Shown: piece by piece, positions 38,153-51,909 of the stretch
Layout: each line of letters starts with the position of its first letter
Position numbering within the stretch: the stretch's first letter is position 1
DNA from: Diprion similis
Taxonomy: Eukaryota > Arthropoda > Insecta > Hymenoptera > Diprionidae
Length of the DNA: 64,000 nt
Reading direction: 5' to 3'
NCBI RefSeq assembly: GCF_021155765.1
Contig: NC_060113.1
Span: 62,001 to 126,000, forward strand
Notes under the pieces: generated by a model
What the model was told of the DNA's origin: nothing
What the model saw: the letters and a program-made list of their open reading frames with translations, nothing else
Databases searched by the model: none
Translations under genes and position numbers: made by a program

Positions 38153-38568
38153 AACTTCAACACGGTTGTTTTTTGACGTGTTCATTCATATAAAATATGT
38201 AAAACCTCTGTAAATAATTTGTAGGTCATTCAAGAAGTGTTCGGACTGTACGTACGATCTGTGCTAATTGTATTGACGCAATTTTGACGCATAATAAGAA
38301 TTTGTGATATACATAATAGTAACGGTATAAAATTAACTGTTGGTCGAAAGTAAGAATTGATAATAAAAAATAAACAGTATATAAAGTTTTCAAAATTTCT
38401 ACATTTTTCTTTTATTTCTTTGCTGAATTTTTCGTGCAGAAATTCACGATCGAGGCATAACTTTTCATTACGCAGTCCAATGGCCAAATTGAAATATTGA
38501 ACGTATAAGTGAAAATTGAGTTGGAATAACGTTACCTCGTCCGATGCACGGTGTTTGCACGTTACTAC

Positions 38569-38590
38569 TTCTTCTTCTTCTTCTTCTTCT
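38569..38590. repeat. (TTC)n microsatellite
   Basis: About seven uninterrupted TTC units. Confidence 0.9.
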
Positions 38591-39139
38591 TTTTCCTTCT
38601 GACTATTCCCCCTGAGAAGATGTGTCAATATTATATCCTTATATCACACTCATTCAATCACTCACGCACACAATATATTCACCATAGACTATAGTTCACC
38701 GGCGCAGTAGCGAGAGACGCCGCACCAAACCTACACCATTGAATGTCCGTTTCGTACTGAGGCCTCTAGGTGAATCGAACGCCTGTAGAGAATGGCGGTT
38801 GAAATTCAAACCGTTCGACTCGCGTGCAGTCTTTATATTCCCACCAGATGTCGTTTTTTTATCTCTTAATTCGAGCGCGAACTGACAATGACGTAATGGA
38901 TGAAGGAAATTTGGGGTGATTATTATTTATGTTGAATGCGAATGAAATATTGAAATTCAACCGACGATTAATTAATGGTCGACTACTAATTGGCGAGAAA
39001 ATAGGTCGTATGTATGTACAAACAAATGATAATAAGGAAAGCTGGAACTTATTCATATACTTGAAGGGTATCCTTGAATATTTTGCGTGCATTTACGAAT
39101 CCGCTTCGTCGTTTCGTTCTCGGAATATATATTTCATGT

Positions 39140-39162
39140 CCCCCCCCCCCCCCCCCCCCCCC
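39140..39162. repeat. Poly-C run of 23
   Basis: Twenty-three C in a row about 140 bp upstream of the SUMO start codon. Long C runs are prone to sequencing and assembly length errors. Confidence 0.9.
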
Positions 39163-39303
39163 TCCAGAATCCGTTACGGTACCGATGTGAGAAATAGAAG
39201 GCTGTGGATTTGACAAAAGTGTGGCGCCATATTGCCTGCTTGTGTTTGGTTGCCGTTGTGGCGCGTGGTCAAGAAAGAATTATTACCCCTTAACGGAGTC
39301 GCC

Positions 39304-40482
39304 ATGTCCGATAACCAGGTCAGAGTAATTGCGAGAAACTAAACAAACCTCGAACCATAATTAAGATTTATTTATTTTTATACCGGACCAAGTTTATCTC
39401 GCTTAGGGTCAGCCCGCTATAACCTTTCCGTCTTTCAGGAACAGAAGCCCGAAGCCGGCCCAGGTGACGCGAATTCAGAGTATATCAAACTCAAAGTCGT
39501 AGGAAATGTGAGTATCTTTACGGAATCTAAAAATCTGTCTGTAAAAACTATGAGGAAAACCTCTCTAACCTCATATTTGCAACAAGTAATTCAATTTTTT
39601 TTATATTCTATTTCCTTCTCTTCCCCTCCACAGGACAGCAATGAAATTCACTTCAGAGTTAAGATGACCACCCAAATGGGAAAGCTGAAAAAATCTTACA
39701 GCGATCGTGTGGTTAGTTCAATCAGTTTCCGACAGTAATTATTCGTAATTTAAGACACTTAGAAGAATTTTTTGTGTAATCACGACATAACTTCCCCCTC
39801 TTCTGTTTGTTGTTGAAATCAGAAGGAATATTAGTAGTCGTCGTTAATCGGTACTCAGCTACATTGTTTGCAAGATTCTCTACCACTCAAAGTGCAAAAT
39901 CCAAATCTATCACAAATAATTCCCAGCCTCGTTTGACTTTCGTCAAATTATTCAATGTCGCACTATCTCATCCCCAAGTTATGCCAACCCTCTAATCTTA
40001 CTGATTCATCGATCACAATGGCAATTTATGATGTAATTTTCCATCAGGGAGTACCAATGACGTCGCTCAGGTTTCTTTTCGATGGCAAGAGAATTAACGA
40101 TGACGAAACGCCAAAGCAGGTATATCATTTTGCCAATATCTGTTTCATTACTCGTTATTTTAATTATACGATTTCTAACGATTTGTGTGAACACTGGGAT
40201 TTCTAGGGAACAGTCATTTTTTGAATATCAATTTTTATGAACATTACTGCCAAACTTTTGAGTCTACCAACTTTTGGATAATGTAGTTAAAGCTTTGAGA
40301 AGAAACCCTGAATTTTTTCCGATTCTTTGAAGGCCTCGAACGCGCAGTACTTTTACCTCTAAAAAGGCTTTAAATATTATATTTCAATATTCGTAATAAT
40401 TTTCAAAACTTTTTTTCAGTTGGAAATGGAGAACGATGACGTCATTGAAGTTTATCAGGAGCAGACAGGTGGTCAGTACTGA
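39304..40482 (+). CDS. smt3: SUMO (small ubiquitin-like modifier)
   Basis: Five exons 39304-39318, 39439-39507, 39634-39711, 40048-40119, 40420-40482 (TGA); 98 residues. Contains the full ubiquitin-like fold with hallmark stretches EYIKLKVVGND, FRVKMTTQMGKLKKSY, GVPMTSLRFLFDGKRI and DVIEVYQEQTGG. The di-glycine (95-96) is followed by QY, which SUMO proteases remove so that Gly96 can be conjugated to lysines via E1 (Aos1/Uba2) and Ubc9. All introns GT-AG and all at phase 0. The first coding exon encodes only five residues. It is of the SUMO-2/3-like single-copy insect type and acts mainly in the nucleus. Confidence 0.97.
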
Positions 40483-43400
40483 AGGATCAAAAGGGAAGGC
40501 CATGTAATTTGGTTTTAATATGTTTAAAGTGAAAGTGATTAACGTATAAAAAGAATGAAACTAAAAAAAAAAACAAAAAATGGACAAGATTAATGATATG
40601 GATATGTATGTTTAAAAAAATCATTTGTAATTTAATTTCGACAATTTAACCTGAATGTGCTGTTTTACATTCCTATAACATAATGGCGAGTTAACGAATT
40701 TTGTTTATTGGGCCTTGCTCTCGAGCTGCGCTCAATCATCTACAAACAATCTCGTCTAACAGTGCGTGCAATTTACGTCTATTATTTTATCAGCGCATAG
40801 ATTGACAATTACACCGTCGCACTGCTACTAACTATGATTTTTAGAACCATCTGTAGATAGCAATGCAATCATCGAATATCTAGTTTCGCGTGAATAAATA
40901 CGGTAGAACCTGGGTGTTGCGATACTGAACTTTCAAAATTGTCACACGTCAAATTAATTCATTACTATCCGCAATAAAACAATACTTGAAAATTTATTTT
41001 CATATCTACTTGTCGATTAATCTAATTACCAGTAGGCAAGCCTATGAAACGATTCAGAACTGCATTATTTGCATTTTTCCCACAGATACCAGATCTAATG
41101 AAGTACATACAATATTTTTCGCCAAAATCACTTTTTTCGTATAATGACATAGTTTTCCTACGGAAAAAAAGTTGATGTTGATACTTGGTGAATTGACCAT
41201 CCTTGAAATGTATCGTTCACAAGTCATATTCTAGAACACCATGAATTCGATAATAAACATGCAAGAAAATAGTGTTGGGATTATTTAGTACACAATAATA
41301 ATGCCTCCAGAAAAATGAGGAAATAAATGTCAACTATACGTTCGTTTATACTATATGAAGATTATGGTGATCTTGGAGTAACAATTTTATATTATTACTA
41401 AATTTAATTCAAGTATGAAAAGAAACGGTAAATTTACAGGTGTATCAAAAGTAGAATACTGGTTAAAGACATTCTTGGGCGTTGCAAAGATATATAAGTG
41501 AAGTCTATTTTCACTTTTCTGTACAAACTGACCACTAAATCTGCAGGTTGTATTATTCTCGAATAAGTTGTACAATCCTCACTAAAGTAGCATGCCAAAT
41601 GATTAATTATTAGAACGTTAAAAACTATTGTCATTTCAATTAACATAATTATTCAATAAACTTAGATTAGAAAAAAAAAACTTTTATATTTCAAGCAACG
41701 AAACCTTGTATCATTGTGTGACTGATTCTTCCCCTCAGAGTGGTACTTGTATAGATGTCATTGACCCAGTAGAAAAAAGAAAAAAAAAATGTACTTAGGT
41801 ATAACATTAAAAAATCCTGAATTTTAATGGAATTACAGAACACTAAGGTAGGTAATTTAACGGTTCGACAATTCTTTAGTTTTTAACTACTCAGTGTGGT
41901 CACAAAACATCTGTCACAGAAATTACTCATCTATAAAATCATGGAACCCTGTTTTAATCATACTTTATCAGTGCAAAACTTATTATTTTACTTTACGAGC
42001 ATCCGTGCTGAATGAAACTGCAATAATCTGTTTGGACAATTAGAATTGAACAACGTAAGAAGAATATTACAAACTTTTTTAATGGTAAAACAAGTTTTTT
42101 AAAAATAATTTGTCTCGGTACGTAACTTATTGTGAGAATGATTTAAATAAATTTTGAATAACTATGTATTAGTAGCACGTTCTCATGACATTATTATTAT
42201 TATTATTGTTATTACTATTATTATTGTATCTAACAATAAAATACGTAGTCTCTTCATTGTAGTAGAATTGATTTTATTCACTTATGTATTTTTATTATTT
42301 TTAACTACCAATACGCAATAATGATTATTCTTACACAATTAAGTTTTGCCCAACATGTAACAACATGGCTATAAAATAATAGATCATGTATGTTATTTAC
42401 ACAAACAAAATACGCAATGCGTAATTAGTGAACACGTGATCGATATAAACAATCGATAAAACTAGTTCGCAATTGTAAAATAAATGGTTGTTGAAGAAGT
42501 GAATTATAGCGATATTGCTAATATTTTCAGTAACGTCCATTGGTTTTGTCACAATTAATTTTTATTTTTGTATTTTTATCTTCGTATTTTTAAATATACA
42601 TCTGACACCACTCTAAACTCTACTTGTTACTCATCTCGTTGATTATTAACGCGGATATATTTTTACTTTCAAGAACCCACAAACCACATAACGCTTGCTC
42701 CATGTTACAATTCTGTCGAGGCATAGATGTTTGCTAACAATGTATCTCTTTAAAAAATGTCCATCCTGCTCTGTATTTACGTTGAATCGGGCAACAGATA
42801 ATTATAAATTTCTTGTTCCCAATGCCTCTGTTGCGACCAAAAAAGTAAATAAGGAAGAAAAAAAAGTAAAACACAACACATGTATTATTCAATACCTTTC
42901 TCAAGAGTAAGCGAAATGTTTCTTGCATTTTCAAATCAAACAGTGGTAAAGATTTAAAATTGTGAATTTTGAGCTGATGACGAAAGTAATTTTTTTTATA
43001 CTTTTCTCATCGTTTTTCTCGGGTTGATGGTAGATAAATTTCCTTCGCTTCAAGACTAGGTGGCTAATGCAACATGAAAGGAAAGCTTCTACACTAGGTA
43101 CTCAAATCTTAAAGATGTACAAGTAATATGTATGTGGGTGAATAAATTACACCGTATCATATACACAGCCTATCATTATCAATATTATTATTACGATTAT
43201 TAATAATATCATCACTATTATTGATGTTAGTATTTCAGCACGCAAATTTAAGTAACTGCCAAAACTTCCACACTTCAGATTAATTATTTATCAATAATCT
43301 TGAATATTTGTCGACTTCTTTAACTGCCTCGTACGAAATGCCAACAAATTATTATCAATTTTTCTAGTATTGAATATTATTACAGTAAATCGGAGTTTTT

Positions 43401-44060
43401 AATAAGGTCATTCTCAGTTCAACAATTTCGTCGCACTTTCCATCCTGTTATTGGAATTAGGTTCTTTTGATGACTGATTAAAGACTGAAATTCTATCTAA
43501 TGGTCGTCGCGAAGCAAAAACACTCAGTTCTTCAAGTACTGAACCCATTACAGCGACTCATAAATTATACATTTAATTTTCGCCCGCCTAACGCGACCAC
43601 TAATAGTAGACACTACATAATTATTATATTTTTTTATTTGTTTTAAGGTTTTTTTTTTTTTTTTATTAAGACATTTTTCATGTATATGTATGTATACTTA
43701 AATAAAATATACATTGTTGACTTGGGACAATATAAATTTCCAATACAATTACTCAAGATCTATTAATATGAACAAATTTAGCCCAGCTCTTGTCATCACG
43801 TCTTAATACTTTCGATAATTATTCTTATTTTTACTATTATTAATAATAATATTACTATTATACCTAGTTGAAACATTGCCGCGTAATAAATATATTAACT
43901 ATAAACTATCAGAGCAATGTGTTATTCCATAAAGCGTTATTATCATCATTGGCGAGGCATCGGATCACTCGTTACACATCAAAATCAAAATTGAAACAAT
44001 ATTAGGCATGTATTTCTGATGTGTTGTGTTGGATTACTGACTGTTGAATAATGTAACTAG
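40483..44060. other. AT-rich spacer SUMO-UBR3
   Basis: About 3.6 kb with no convincing exons. Contains (ATT)n-type simple repeats (about 42190-42226) and many homopolymers. It must hold the 3' UTRs of both convergent genes. Confidence 0.6.
42190..42226. repeat. Imperfect (ATT)n microsatellite
   Basis: Run of ATT/TTA units with G and C interruptions. Confidence 0.85.
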
Positions 44061-47000
44061 TCATAACGCGTCACGGTGCCATACCCAAGTTTTCTTTGTA
44101 TGGTCAAATCTGTGAGCAATCCACTGCTGTTCCAATAGCTGGTATCTATCCTGACTCAGATATAAGGGTTTGCCTCGCCTGTAATTGCGAGGAAAAAATA
44201 TATTAGCATCTTGGCGGTATCCGAGTCTTCTATTCCTATACCTCGCAATAATTTCACACCATTGATTGTAAATGTAGGAAAAGTCAAGGTAATAACTCTA
44301 CAATACTCACTTCAGATCCCTATCCTCCTCATCGAACTCGTCGAGGTACAAAGAACCCCACAAACAAGCTCTTTTTCCTCGTATCACAATAACATACGTT
44401 GACGTAACAACCAGGTATATACCGGTCCCTCCACCGCAGTCAACCGAGTGCTAAATTTTTAATAAAATTATTGGTTTCAACAGTTGTTTGTATTCACATT
44501 AATAACAGCATACATGTGAATTTGTCGTACCTTAACAGCCTCGCAAACGTTTTGTTGCTTGCAGCAGTTTTGCTTGAGACAAACAATGGTTCCGCACAAA
44601 AGACATATGGTTGTTTCTTGGGGCACGGAGTGACACTGACGGCACTGTCGTTCGTGGTAATACTGTTGTACAAATAATAAGTAGCAAAATGAGTTGTATT
44701 TTAATTAGTGGTAAGACACTACAGAAACTAATTTTATTAATGATAAACGTCTTGACTTATTTTTCTTACCGTGAAGATTTTTTCATACTCCCTTGGAAGA
44801 TTTAGTAGCTTTGGAACCTGCCAATATATATGTTGGGTGGTGATCAAGCTCCGGGCTGAGTCCACGCTTCGATTAACAAACGCATTAAATTGATCTAACC
44901 AAAGCCGTGGGACAGTCAAGCTCGCCTCGCTGTCTTGCCAATTCAGTGCTACGGCCGAATTGAAGCATTCCCAGTCCATACCTTCTGTGACCAGCTCTAA
45001 ATAGTAAACTAATCGAACAAACTCAGTTTGAGGGGTCCGAACCAGAGGCAGCGGCTGTTCGTATAAATGATATCGTAACAGAGCAGCTACCCGAAGAAAA
45101 GGCAAACAGAGCTTTTGAACCTATACGCAAATAAAGAATGGATATTTTAGTGTTGCCTGTGAAAAAATATTGCCATTTATCAAGGCTGATGGTAAGATCT
45201 AGTATTAGTATGGAAGTATTCTCTTACTTGAGGCTCCAACAATTGGATGTTGAATCTAGCAGAATGCATTAAAGCCGAACTACGCTGATAGAGCTCAGTG
45301 TTACTAAAGTAGCTGACAACTGAGTAAAGAGCCTCTTCCAACGTGGTTGGAGCTCCTTGGCAAGCTCGCCCTCGCCTCAGCAGGGTACTTCTGTCCACAG
45401 GTGACAAATTGTAACTAATTTGGATGATCACTTGATAGTAGAGGAGGTTGTAGACGACTTTTACCACACTGGAGAAATAAGCTGACGAGAAAAGATTATC
45501 AGTGAGATTACCACCTGACGTTCAAGTAGATAAATTGACAAGACATTGGCAAAAACGCAATTTTAATTTTGCGCACGTACTCTGATCTAAATGAAGAGGA
45601 AGTAACAACACGAATTGTATCAGGAGAGCTGTGGGGTCCCTGAGTAGAAGCGGAACTTCATTCTCGATTAGTGTCAAAGCAAGTGGAGCTGCTGGTTCGG
45701 GAAGGAGTCCCGAAAGTTGTTGCCAAGTTTGCCATACTGGCCAATTGGTTAATACTCGTGCGTGCATCGCGAGCACGTGAAGAAGGGCGACTGGAAAATA
45801 AGTTTTATTACGTGTTAATTATTACAAACACTTCACCGTTGAGAAGATGGATAATATTCTTCACATCTACAATAATCGAATCCGCTCATTACCAATGCAA
45901 TCTCGTTTTGGTGTGAGCGGTGCAGACACTGCTGATGCTGCACACAAGGAACCACCTCTCTGAACCAATTCTATCTCAAAATTAGTGCGTGCTACAGAAG
46001 TAACGAAGAGAAACAGACTTTGGTGACTAGGTGTAGCGTTCCTCTGGTTATACCTCAAGTAAGTGCTACTCGTCATATCTTCCATAGCCTTTCCCATAGC
46101 GACAGCTAAGTTCGAAGATATCTGAAAGCAATGAAACTAGATTTTCCCATATCTGATTGTAATAATCGGAGGAATAAATATCGTCGCTGCATTTGGATTC
46201 TTACTGGATTTCGTTGTATTTCTTTGAGAAAAGAGTTCAATTCTGTCAGAATAGCCATAGGAGAGGCGTGTCGCGAACGGACAACAGCGGCACACTCTCC
46301 GAGCTGTGGTGACAGGGGTAAAACTGAATTTGCCAGTTGCCTACAGAGCGGGCAGAAATATTCTCCTCTATCGACAGCCAGATTTTGTAGACGGTGTTGA
46401 CTTCTCAGCGATTCCAAGTAAGACTTAAGGCAGTCCAAGTGCAAGTGATGCCCGCAAGTTTGAACGTGAACTCCGCCTTCCCAACCAATATTCACGGACA
46501 ACAGCCAGGATGGCTAGAGGGCCAAACAATCGTTAAATATAATCAAAGTGATATGCGCAGAAGTTTCTTCAACATATAAAAAAACCAGAATCGAACTTAC
46601 AGTGTCGAAGTCTCGATTCATCTCTGAGATTCTCTGCTCAAAATGTGCGCTCCGAGTGTTACTTTTGGAAATGGGTGGATCTTCGTCTGATGTCGGAAGC
46701 ACGAGTCGTTCAGGGTGTTGCCTTTCGTGACTGATTACACTTGTTGCCTGTACACGATACGTATTCAAGTGAATTGGGACTCATTTTCAGTGTGCGGTGT
46801 ATGAAAAATTGAGCAAAGTACTATCGGCAGCATAATTACCTGAACCAATACCACAAGTCCCATTGGCTTGTCCTCGCTGCTGGGAGTTGTTTGATTGCAT
46901 ATTACACAGTCGTATTCTTTCTTACTAGCTAACTTTGTCGGCTCTTCCTGCTCGCTGCAGTCCATATTCGATACACCGGCTTCGTCTGTGTAACGTAACG

Positions 47001-50000
47001 TGATTTATTGTCATAAATACAGTGCACAAAACTTTGCAATTACTTCTTCACCTCCTTCACTCACCAGTCTCCATATTTGTTTCCATGAATTTCTTTTGCT
47101 GATCGAGGAAATCTGCCAAAACTTTTTCTTGTCTCTCTTTGGCTCTCCGACGTCGTTCCTCTCTCTCACGATTTTCTTTTTCGCATTGTTCATCTTCGTG
47201 CATACGAGGCCAAAGTCTATTCCTAGTTTCCATAATATTTTCCTTGCATACAGGATCTAGATTTCCAATTTTATTCAAGAGTTGAGATATGAAAAATGGA
47301 CCATCACCAATCCGAGATTCTCGAGGAGGTATCCTCGCGGAGCTGCTACTACTACTGCTGGCTTCATTATCAGTTGTTAGATTTAATTGTTCAGGATTAT
47401 AGCTGTCTGGCGCCCCTGACAACTGCGAATGCAGCCTAAGCAGCAACGAGATTATGCTCTCCCCAACTGGGATTGTCTGAGGTTGAGAAGATCCCGACTA
47501 TAATCAGGAGAGAAATAAGAATAAATCATGTAATACGACCTGCGAATGACTCCATAACTTTTTTTTGCCAAAAATCGGATGGAAAAACAAAAAACAACTA
47601 CACTGTACGATAGCTTGAATAATTCAATTAAAGTAGTCCATTCCATTTACCTGAGGTTCTTTCCTCTTAAAATGACTATGAGGATTCAAAGTAGATGGGA
47701 CAATTTCCGTCGACGTTACCCCCCTAATACTAAGTTCAGGATACATCATTGGCGTGGACACAATTTCGTTGCCTGGCATAACTGCAGGGCGTAGAGGTGC
47801 TGGAGGTAAAGCTGCTTGACCAGCGATCGCGCCTGTTGGCAAATAACTCATGTTCCAGATAATTTACTTCATAGGGGTTGCCTATTTCATCTTGGCACGG
47901 ACCTTTATCTTCATAATGCAAGCATGAAATTACAATATCTTCGAAACTGAGCTAGTGAGAAGGTAAATACAAAAAATATGCAAAAGCGAATGCCACAGAG
48001 CCTAATCAAGGCCCGCTTTTAGTCTACAACATTCTGTAAGATCGCTGATTATTGGACATACCATCCTCGGGTATGAGCCCAGGCTCGGGAAGAGCTACAG
48101 CCACAGTCATTATTTCATCGGTTGATTGTGGTAGAGCTCTTGGCGATGTTGGTACCAAATCATCATCACTGTTTGTACGTGATGGTAAAGCGACAATTCG
48201 ATCTTCAGGTACCATGTATTCGCCTAAGGTATGTGTTGATTAGTTATATTAATTACAGGAAATTTATTAAAAAATTAGTCAGAAATGTGCAATTAACATG
48301 TTTCGATTTGTTCATCTTTAGATTGTTTTAATATCTCTTAATGAAACATTACCACCAGTGGATGGTAGAGCTTGTAGAGGGTATTGATCCATTGGTAGGG
48401 CTGGTTCGTCATTGTCCTCGGTGATGTCTAACGGCGGCAGTGCAAGAATGTCATTTCGTTCATCATGCAGCGTTAAAGAAGTCGAGATATCTGTCACAGA
48501 ATCATGGATTTCCCACTCAAATTCACCTGTTTGTGCATGGAAGAAGAATTTATTCTCATCACAAGGGCATCCGGTAAGGACAAGAACAGAAATAATAATA
48601 ATTTGTTTTTTCAATACCTCAACTCGCCAAGTTGTACTCAAGAGAAATACTTACTGTCGGAACTGTTAGACTCAGGCTCCTGGACTAGAGTTACACGAGG
48701 TATTATTGTCCTCAGATTTTCAGATAAACTGTCTCCTTCAAACCAGCCTGCTAAGTCCATGTCTTTTATTACACGAGTTACCCCTCCGCCACTGTATCGA
48801 CAAACTGGATTCGTCTGTGTGAAAATGTCAGTGGAGGTATTGAAATTTTTACTGACTTCATCGGTCGTCTATGCTGTTACGTAAACAATCATGTGAGTTG
48901 AAAAGATGAATCAAAAAATACTCACGGATTTTTCAGGAACTTCAGCGGTCATAACAGCCATTTCAAGTAAATAAATGGCCAAGGCCATGATGTGTTCGGA
49001 AACGTTGTGACCATTCACTGATTTGTGGAGTACGACGAGAATCATTGCATGGAAAACTCGCGAACGGAGGACAAGTCTCGGATCGTCATAGTCGGAAGAA
49101 ACAGGAGCAGGGTGACGGAACGGAGGCCATGGTGTTGCGCCACTCTTAAGTTGTCCAGTTTGTTTAACACTGTCAATTTGATTATTGAGCCATACAGCTG
49201 AGTGAATGATCCGGCTTGAAGTAGAGCCTGAAGGTGATACTTACTACTCGGTAAATCTGTCCATAGAGACTTGAAAATCCGTGCGATGTACAGCCCTGAG
49301 TAAGACGTGAAGAGGATCGAACAGCTCATCCCAAACGCGTGATTTTGGTCCATACATTCCCTGCTGCATATTTCCACTAGCCTCTAGACTGGGTGCCCTA
49401 TACTGTGCGACCTGTGAGATAAGGGAGTAGATTTATTTTGGTCCCAGATTCATTTTTTGTAAAGAAGAAATGATAAAGATACCTCAGCGAGGACAGTCTC
49501 GAACTCCCTATTAGCCGTTGTCCCACATCGTTCAGGCATAAGCTCCATAAGTTGGCTGTGGGTTTTGTCGCCTATGCATAGTAGGGTGACCATTTCTAGA
49601 CAAGATAATTCAGGATCTGAAAGACCTGAAGTGAGATGAATTGAGGTCAATTAGAAGTTGCGTTGAGAATTGTGTGATAAAACTACTGAAGATGAGCAAT
49701 AAAAAGAAGCATGCCTAAATTAGTGCGGACGCTAACAAGAGTCGCCAAAAATGTCAGGCAACTTTCCAGCATCGGGGTATCGTGTTCTCCTTCTAAATAC
49801 TCATTCTGCGGTGGGTGGTAAATGTTCAGGCTCATCCATTCATACACATGAAATCTGTAAAATGATGGGATAGATTATCGTATGGATATGTATCTTTGGT
49901 ACAGTAAAGATAGGTAGAGATGTAAATTGTACAATAATATGATGGTGTACAAAATGTAATACATTACTTGTCAATGACGGTTTTCAAAAAGATCTCAGGC

Positions 50001-50149
50001 TGCAACTGAATGGCGCAGATTTGTAACAGATAAACATCCGCGTCTACCATCGAATTGCAAAAGTTACATTGTATGTAAGTCATAGCTTGGCCCCGTATTT
50101 GAACACCATTACGCACCCACAATTTATTATGGATTTCGTAAGAGGCCAC
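44061..50149 (-). CDS. Ubr3: E3 ubiquitin-protein ligase UBR3, C-terminal part
   Basis: Twenty exons, in coding order: 50149-49968, 49854-49715, 49625-49483, 49411-49245, 49169-48926, 48814-48655, 48526-48353, 48223-48062, 47832-47651, 47476-47065, 46985-46840, 46747-46601, 46513-46205, 46121-45893, 45790-45581, 45481-45228, 45120-44770, 44662-44531, 44450-44311, 44178-44061. Together 4002 nt in one frame, about 1333 residues. The RING is split over exons: CVIC, then CGHHLHLDC and CPLC. A coiled-coil Glu/Arg-rich stretch ([18 protein letters not shown]) precedes it. A Cys/His cluster (CRQCHSVP...CLLCG...CC) and the UBR3-type end [19 protein letters not shown] follow. The intron after 49715 starts with GC. 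The first exon is preceded by a good acceptor, so the N-terminal part with the UBR box lies upstream (right) and is not in this window. Ubiquitin ligase of the N-degron-related family. Confidence 0.93.
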
Positions 50150-50589
50150 CTGAAACAAGAAACATAATTTTCAAGTATTTGAATTACGAATCTCAGGGAT
50201 GTGGACTAGAGACAGTTACACTGTAACGAAAAACTATATTCAGAGACATTTTGGACGAATCGCTGTCGTTACTTTTTTTTTAATGCAGTTTTTAAGTTTA
50301 TTGTAGTCTTAGTCCTTTGTATGCATAATGAAGACTCGAGAAGTGAAAACATAACACTCAAGTAGAGCAGTATTAAGGATTCCACTTCGATTTCTACTAA
50401 TCCCAGACTCGATATCAACGTTCTGTTAATAATTGGTCAACCTTTAGAGGACAGAAATACCTGTGTGCGGGGGCGACGATTGATCGGCACTTAACCCATG
50501 ATAGTTTTATTATATTAAATACCTTTCTTATGCATTTTCTGAAGAAGACCAAGAATCCCAAGTCCCGGTCCTCTAAAGATTAATCTTGT

Positions 50590-50930
50590 GTGACTATCGT
50601 CAGACTGAGATATAAGGCGGAAAAAATTTTAATCAATGTTTTGGTTGTATAACTGGTTAATCGAATGTGACTATAGACAAACTAAGATATAAGGCGGAAA
50701 ATATTTTAAATTAACGCTCTATTTATAAGTTTTATAACCCATTAATCTCATGTGACTTGGGCGAAAAAAATTTTAATTAATGTTCTGGTTATATAACTGG
50801 TTAATTTGATGTGACTATAGAGAAACTGAAATGAAAAGCGGAAAATGTTTTAAATTAATGCTTCGTTTACGACCGGTTAATTTCATCTGACTTGGACGAA
50901 ACTAAGATATAAGGCGGAATACGTTTTTGA
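50590..50930. repeat. ~80-bp minisatellite, about 5 units
   Basis: Units contain GAGATATAAGGCGGAAAA, then TTTTAAAT/TTTTAATC, GGTTAAT and TGTGACT. Spacings are about 77-85 bp, with one shortened unit. The same repeat occurs at 57630-57990. Confidence 0.75.
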
Positions 50931-51517
50931 TGATATATTGTAACTTTCGTGGAAGTTACAGAATGAAATGCGGGTTCGGGAGCAATAAAGAACGAACACA
51001 AAAGGCACGGAAAACTAAAGCTGAGAAAGAGGCTTTTACTGCGATACGTGTTACTAGTTACAAGGCAGAAACACAAATGTTTTTTACAATAATGTCGGAT
51101 GGAGCAGCAACCTTATTCATTTTACGACATGAGTCTTAGACACCGTTTATCTGTGATGACTACTAGATGATTTGAAAGGGAGGTGAAACGGGTGATTTCA
51201 CCCTTTGTACAATATGAACATTCGCATAATTGCAATCAACTCGGTATGGATGAAATGCAGGGTTACAAGTACGTCTAACATGTAACTATTGCCTGCGTAT
51301 CCACGCGTACGCAGATGACAACGCACGTGCCAATTGCTCTCTAAGCATAGCGACAATTTCGCGACCTTCTTATTCACGTCTTACAGTCAGCTATTGGCTG
51401 CAGAAGTGAACCAAAACAAACCTTATTAGACATCATTCGAAGATAGGAGCTGACAAACTCTTGATATTTGTACGCAATTTAGACGTCTTGAACTGTGATA
51501 ACCATCCATATCATTTT

Positions 51518-51525
51518 TATATAAA
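51518..51525 (+). promoter_or_regulatory. TATA-like element upstream of DUF4803-like gene A
   Basis: TATATAAA in a block conserved exactly in front of copy B (58588-58595). Confidence 0.4.
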
Positions 51526-51909
51526 TATGGAAACCATGTATCAATTCGGCTAATCCCTTATCTCTCCTTTCGATGCATATAAGTTAAATGGAAATTGCAG
51601 GGGCTTATCAGTCTCAAGTTGGCGAGTCTCTGGACCTCGCAGTCGGTCCGTGTAAAGAAACGAGGAACGCAAATTCTTCGAAAACGGCCAACTTGGCTGC
51701 ATCTGTCACTTTGACAGAAGTCCATCTTCTTCGGCGTCGCTTGCTGATCTAAACGCCAAAGAAGGAAAAACGGCCGAGCATCGCTGGCGGTCGTAGTTAC
51801 AAAACGAAGACTTAAATCTAATTTCCAAATCGTCGGGTTGATGAGCAAATACTTTTTTATTTTTTCGTTCAGACGCTGGGTTATTTAACCCCCAAATACA
51901 GGCCAGACG

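Larger units (their letters stand above)
37460..39303. other. Intergenic region E7-SUMO
   Basis: Contains an 18-bp inverted repeat (37959-38152), a (TTC)n microsatellite (about 38569-38590), a 23-C run (39140-39162), and the SUMO promoter. No exon supported. Confidence 0.6.
50150..51909. other. Upstream region of the first DUF4803-like gene
   Basis: Contains the minisatellite (about 50590-50930) and a block (about 50935-51909) almost identical to 58005-58979. No UBR3 exon found here. A TATA-like TATATAAA at 51518-51525 lies 390 bp before the ATG; acceptor-like sites just before the ATG (…ttcgttcag, …aatacag) allow a 5'-UTR intron. Confidence 0.6.

Noticed and set aside
38230-38628. Minus-strand open frame with a poly-Glu stretch
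   Set aside because: The Glu run is the (TTC)n microsatellite; no domain or splice context.
45468-45481. Acceptor at 45469 for the UBR3 exon ending at 45228
   Set aside because: It breaks the frame; the acceptor just upstream on the minus strand (gtcag before CTTATTTC) keeps phase and adds TYFSS.
49170-49244. A frame break in UBR3 near 49245
   Set aside because: A 75-bp intron with gtaagt donor and gacag acceptor fits in phase (phase 2) and gives a continuous protein.
51558-51848. A 96-codon minus-strand open frame almost identical at 58628-58918
   Set aside because: The whole flank is near-identical, so conservation of the frame adds nothing; there are no family motifs and it lies in the presumed 5' leader of the plus-strand gene.
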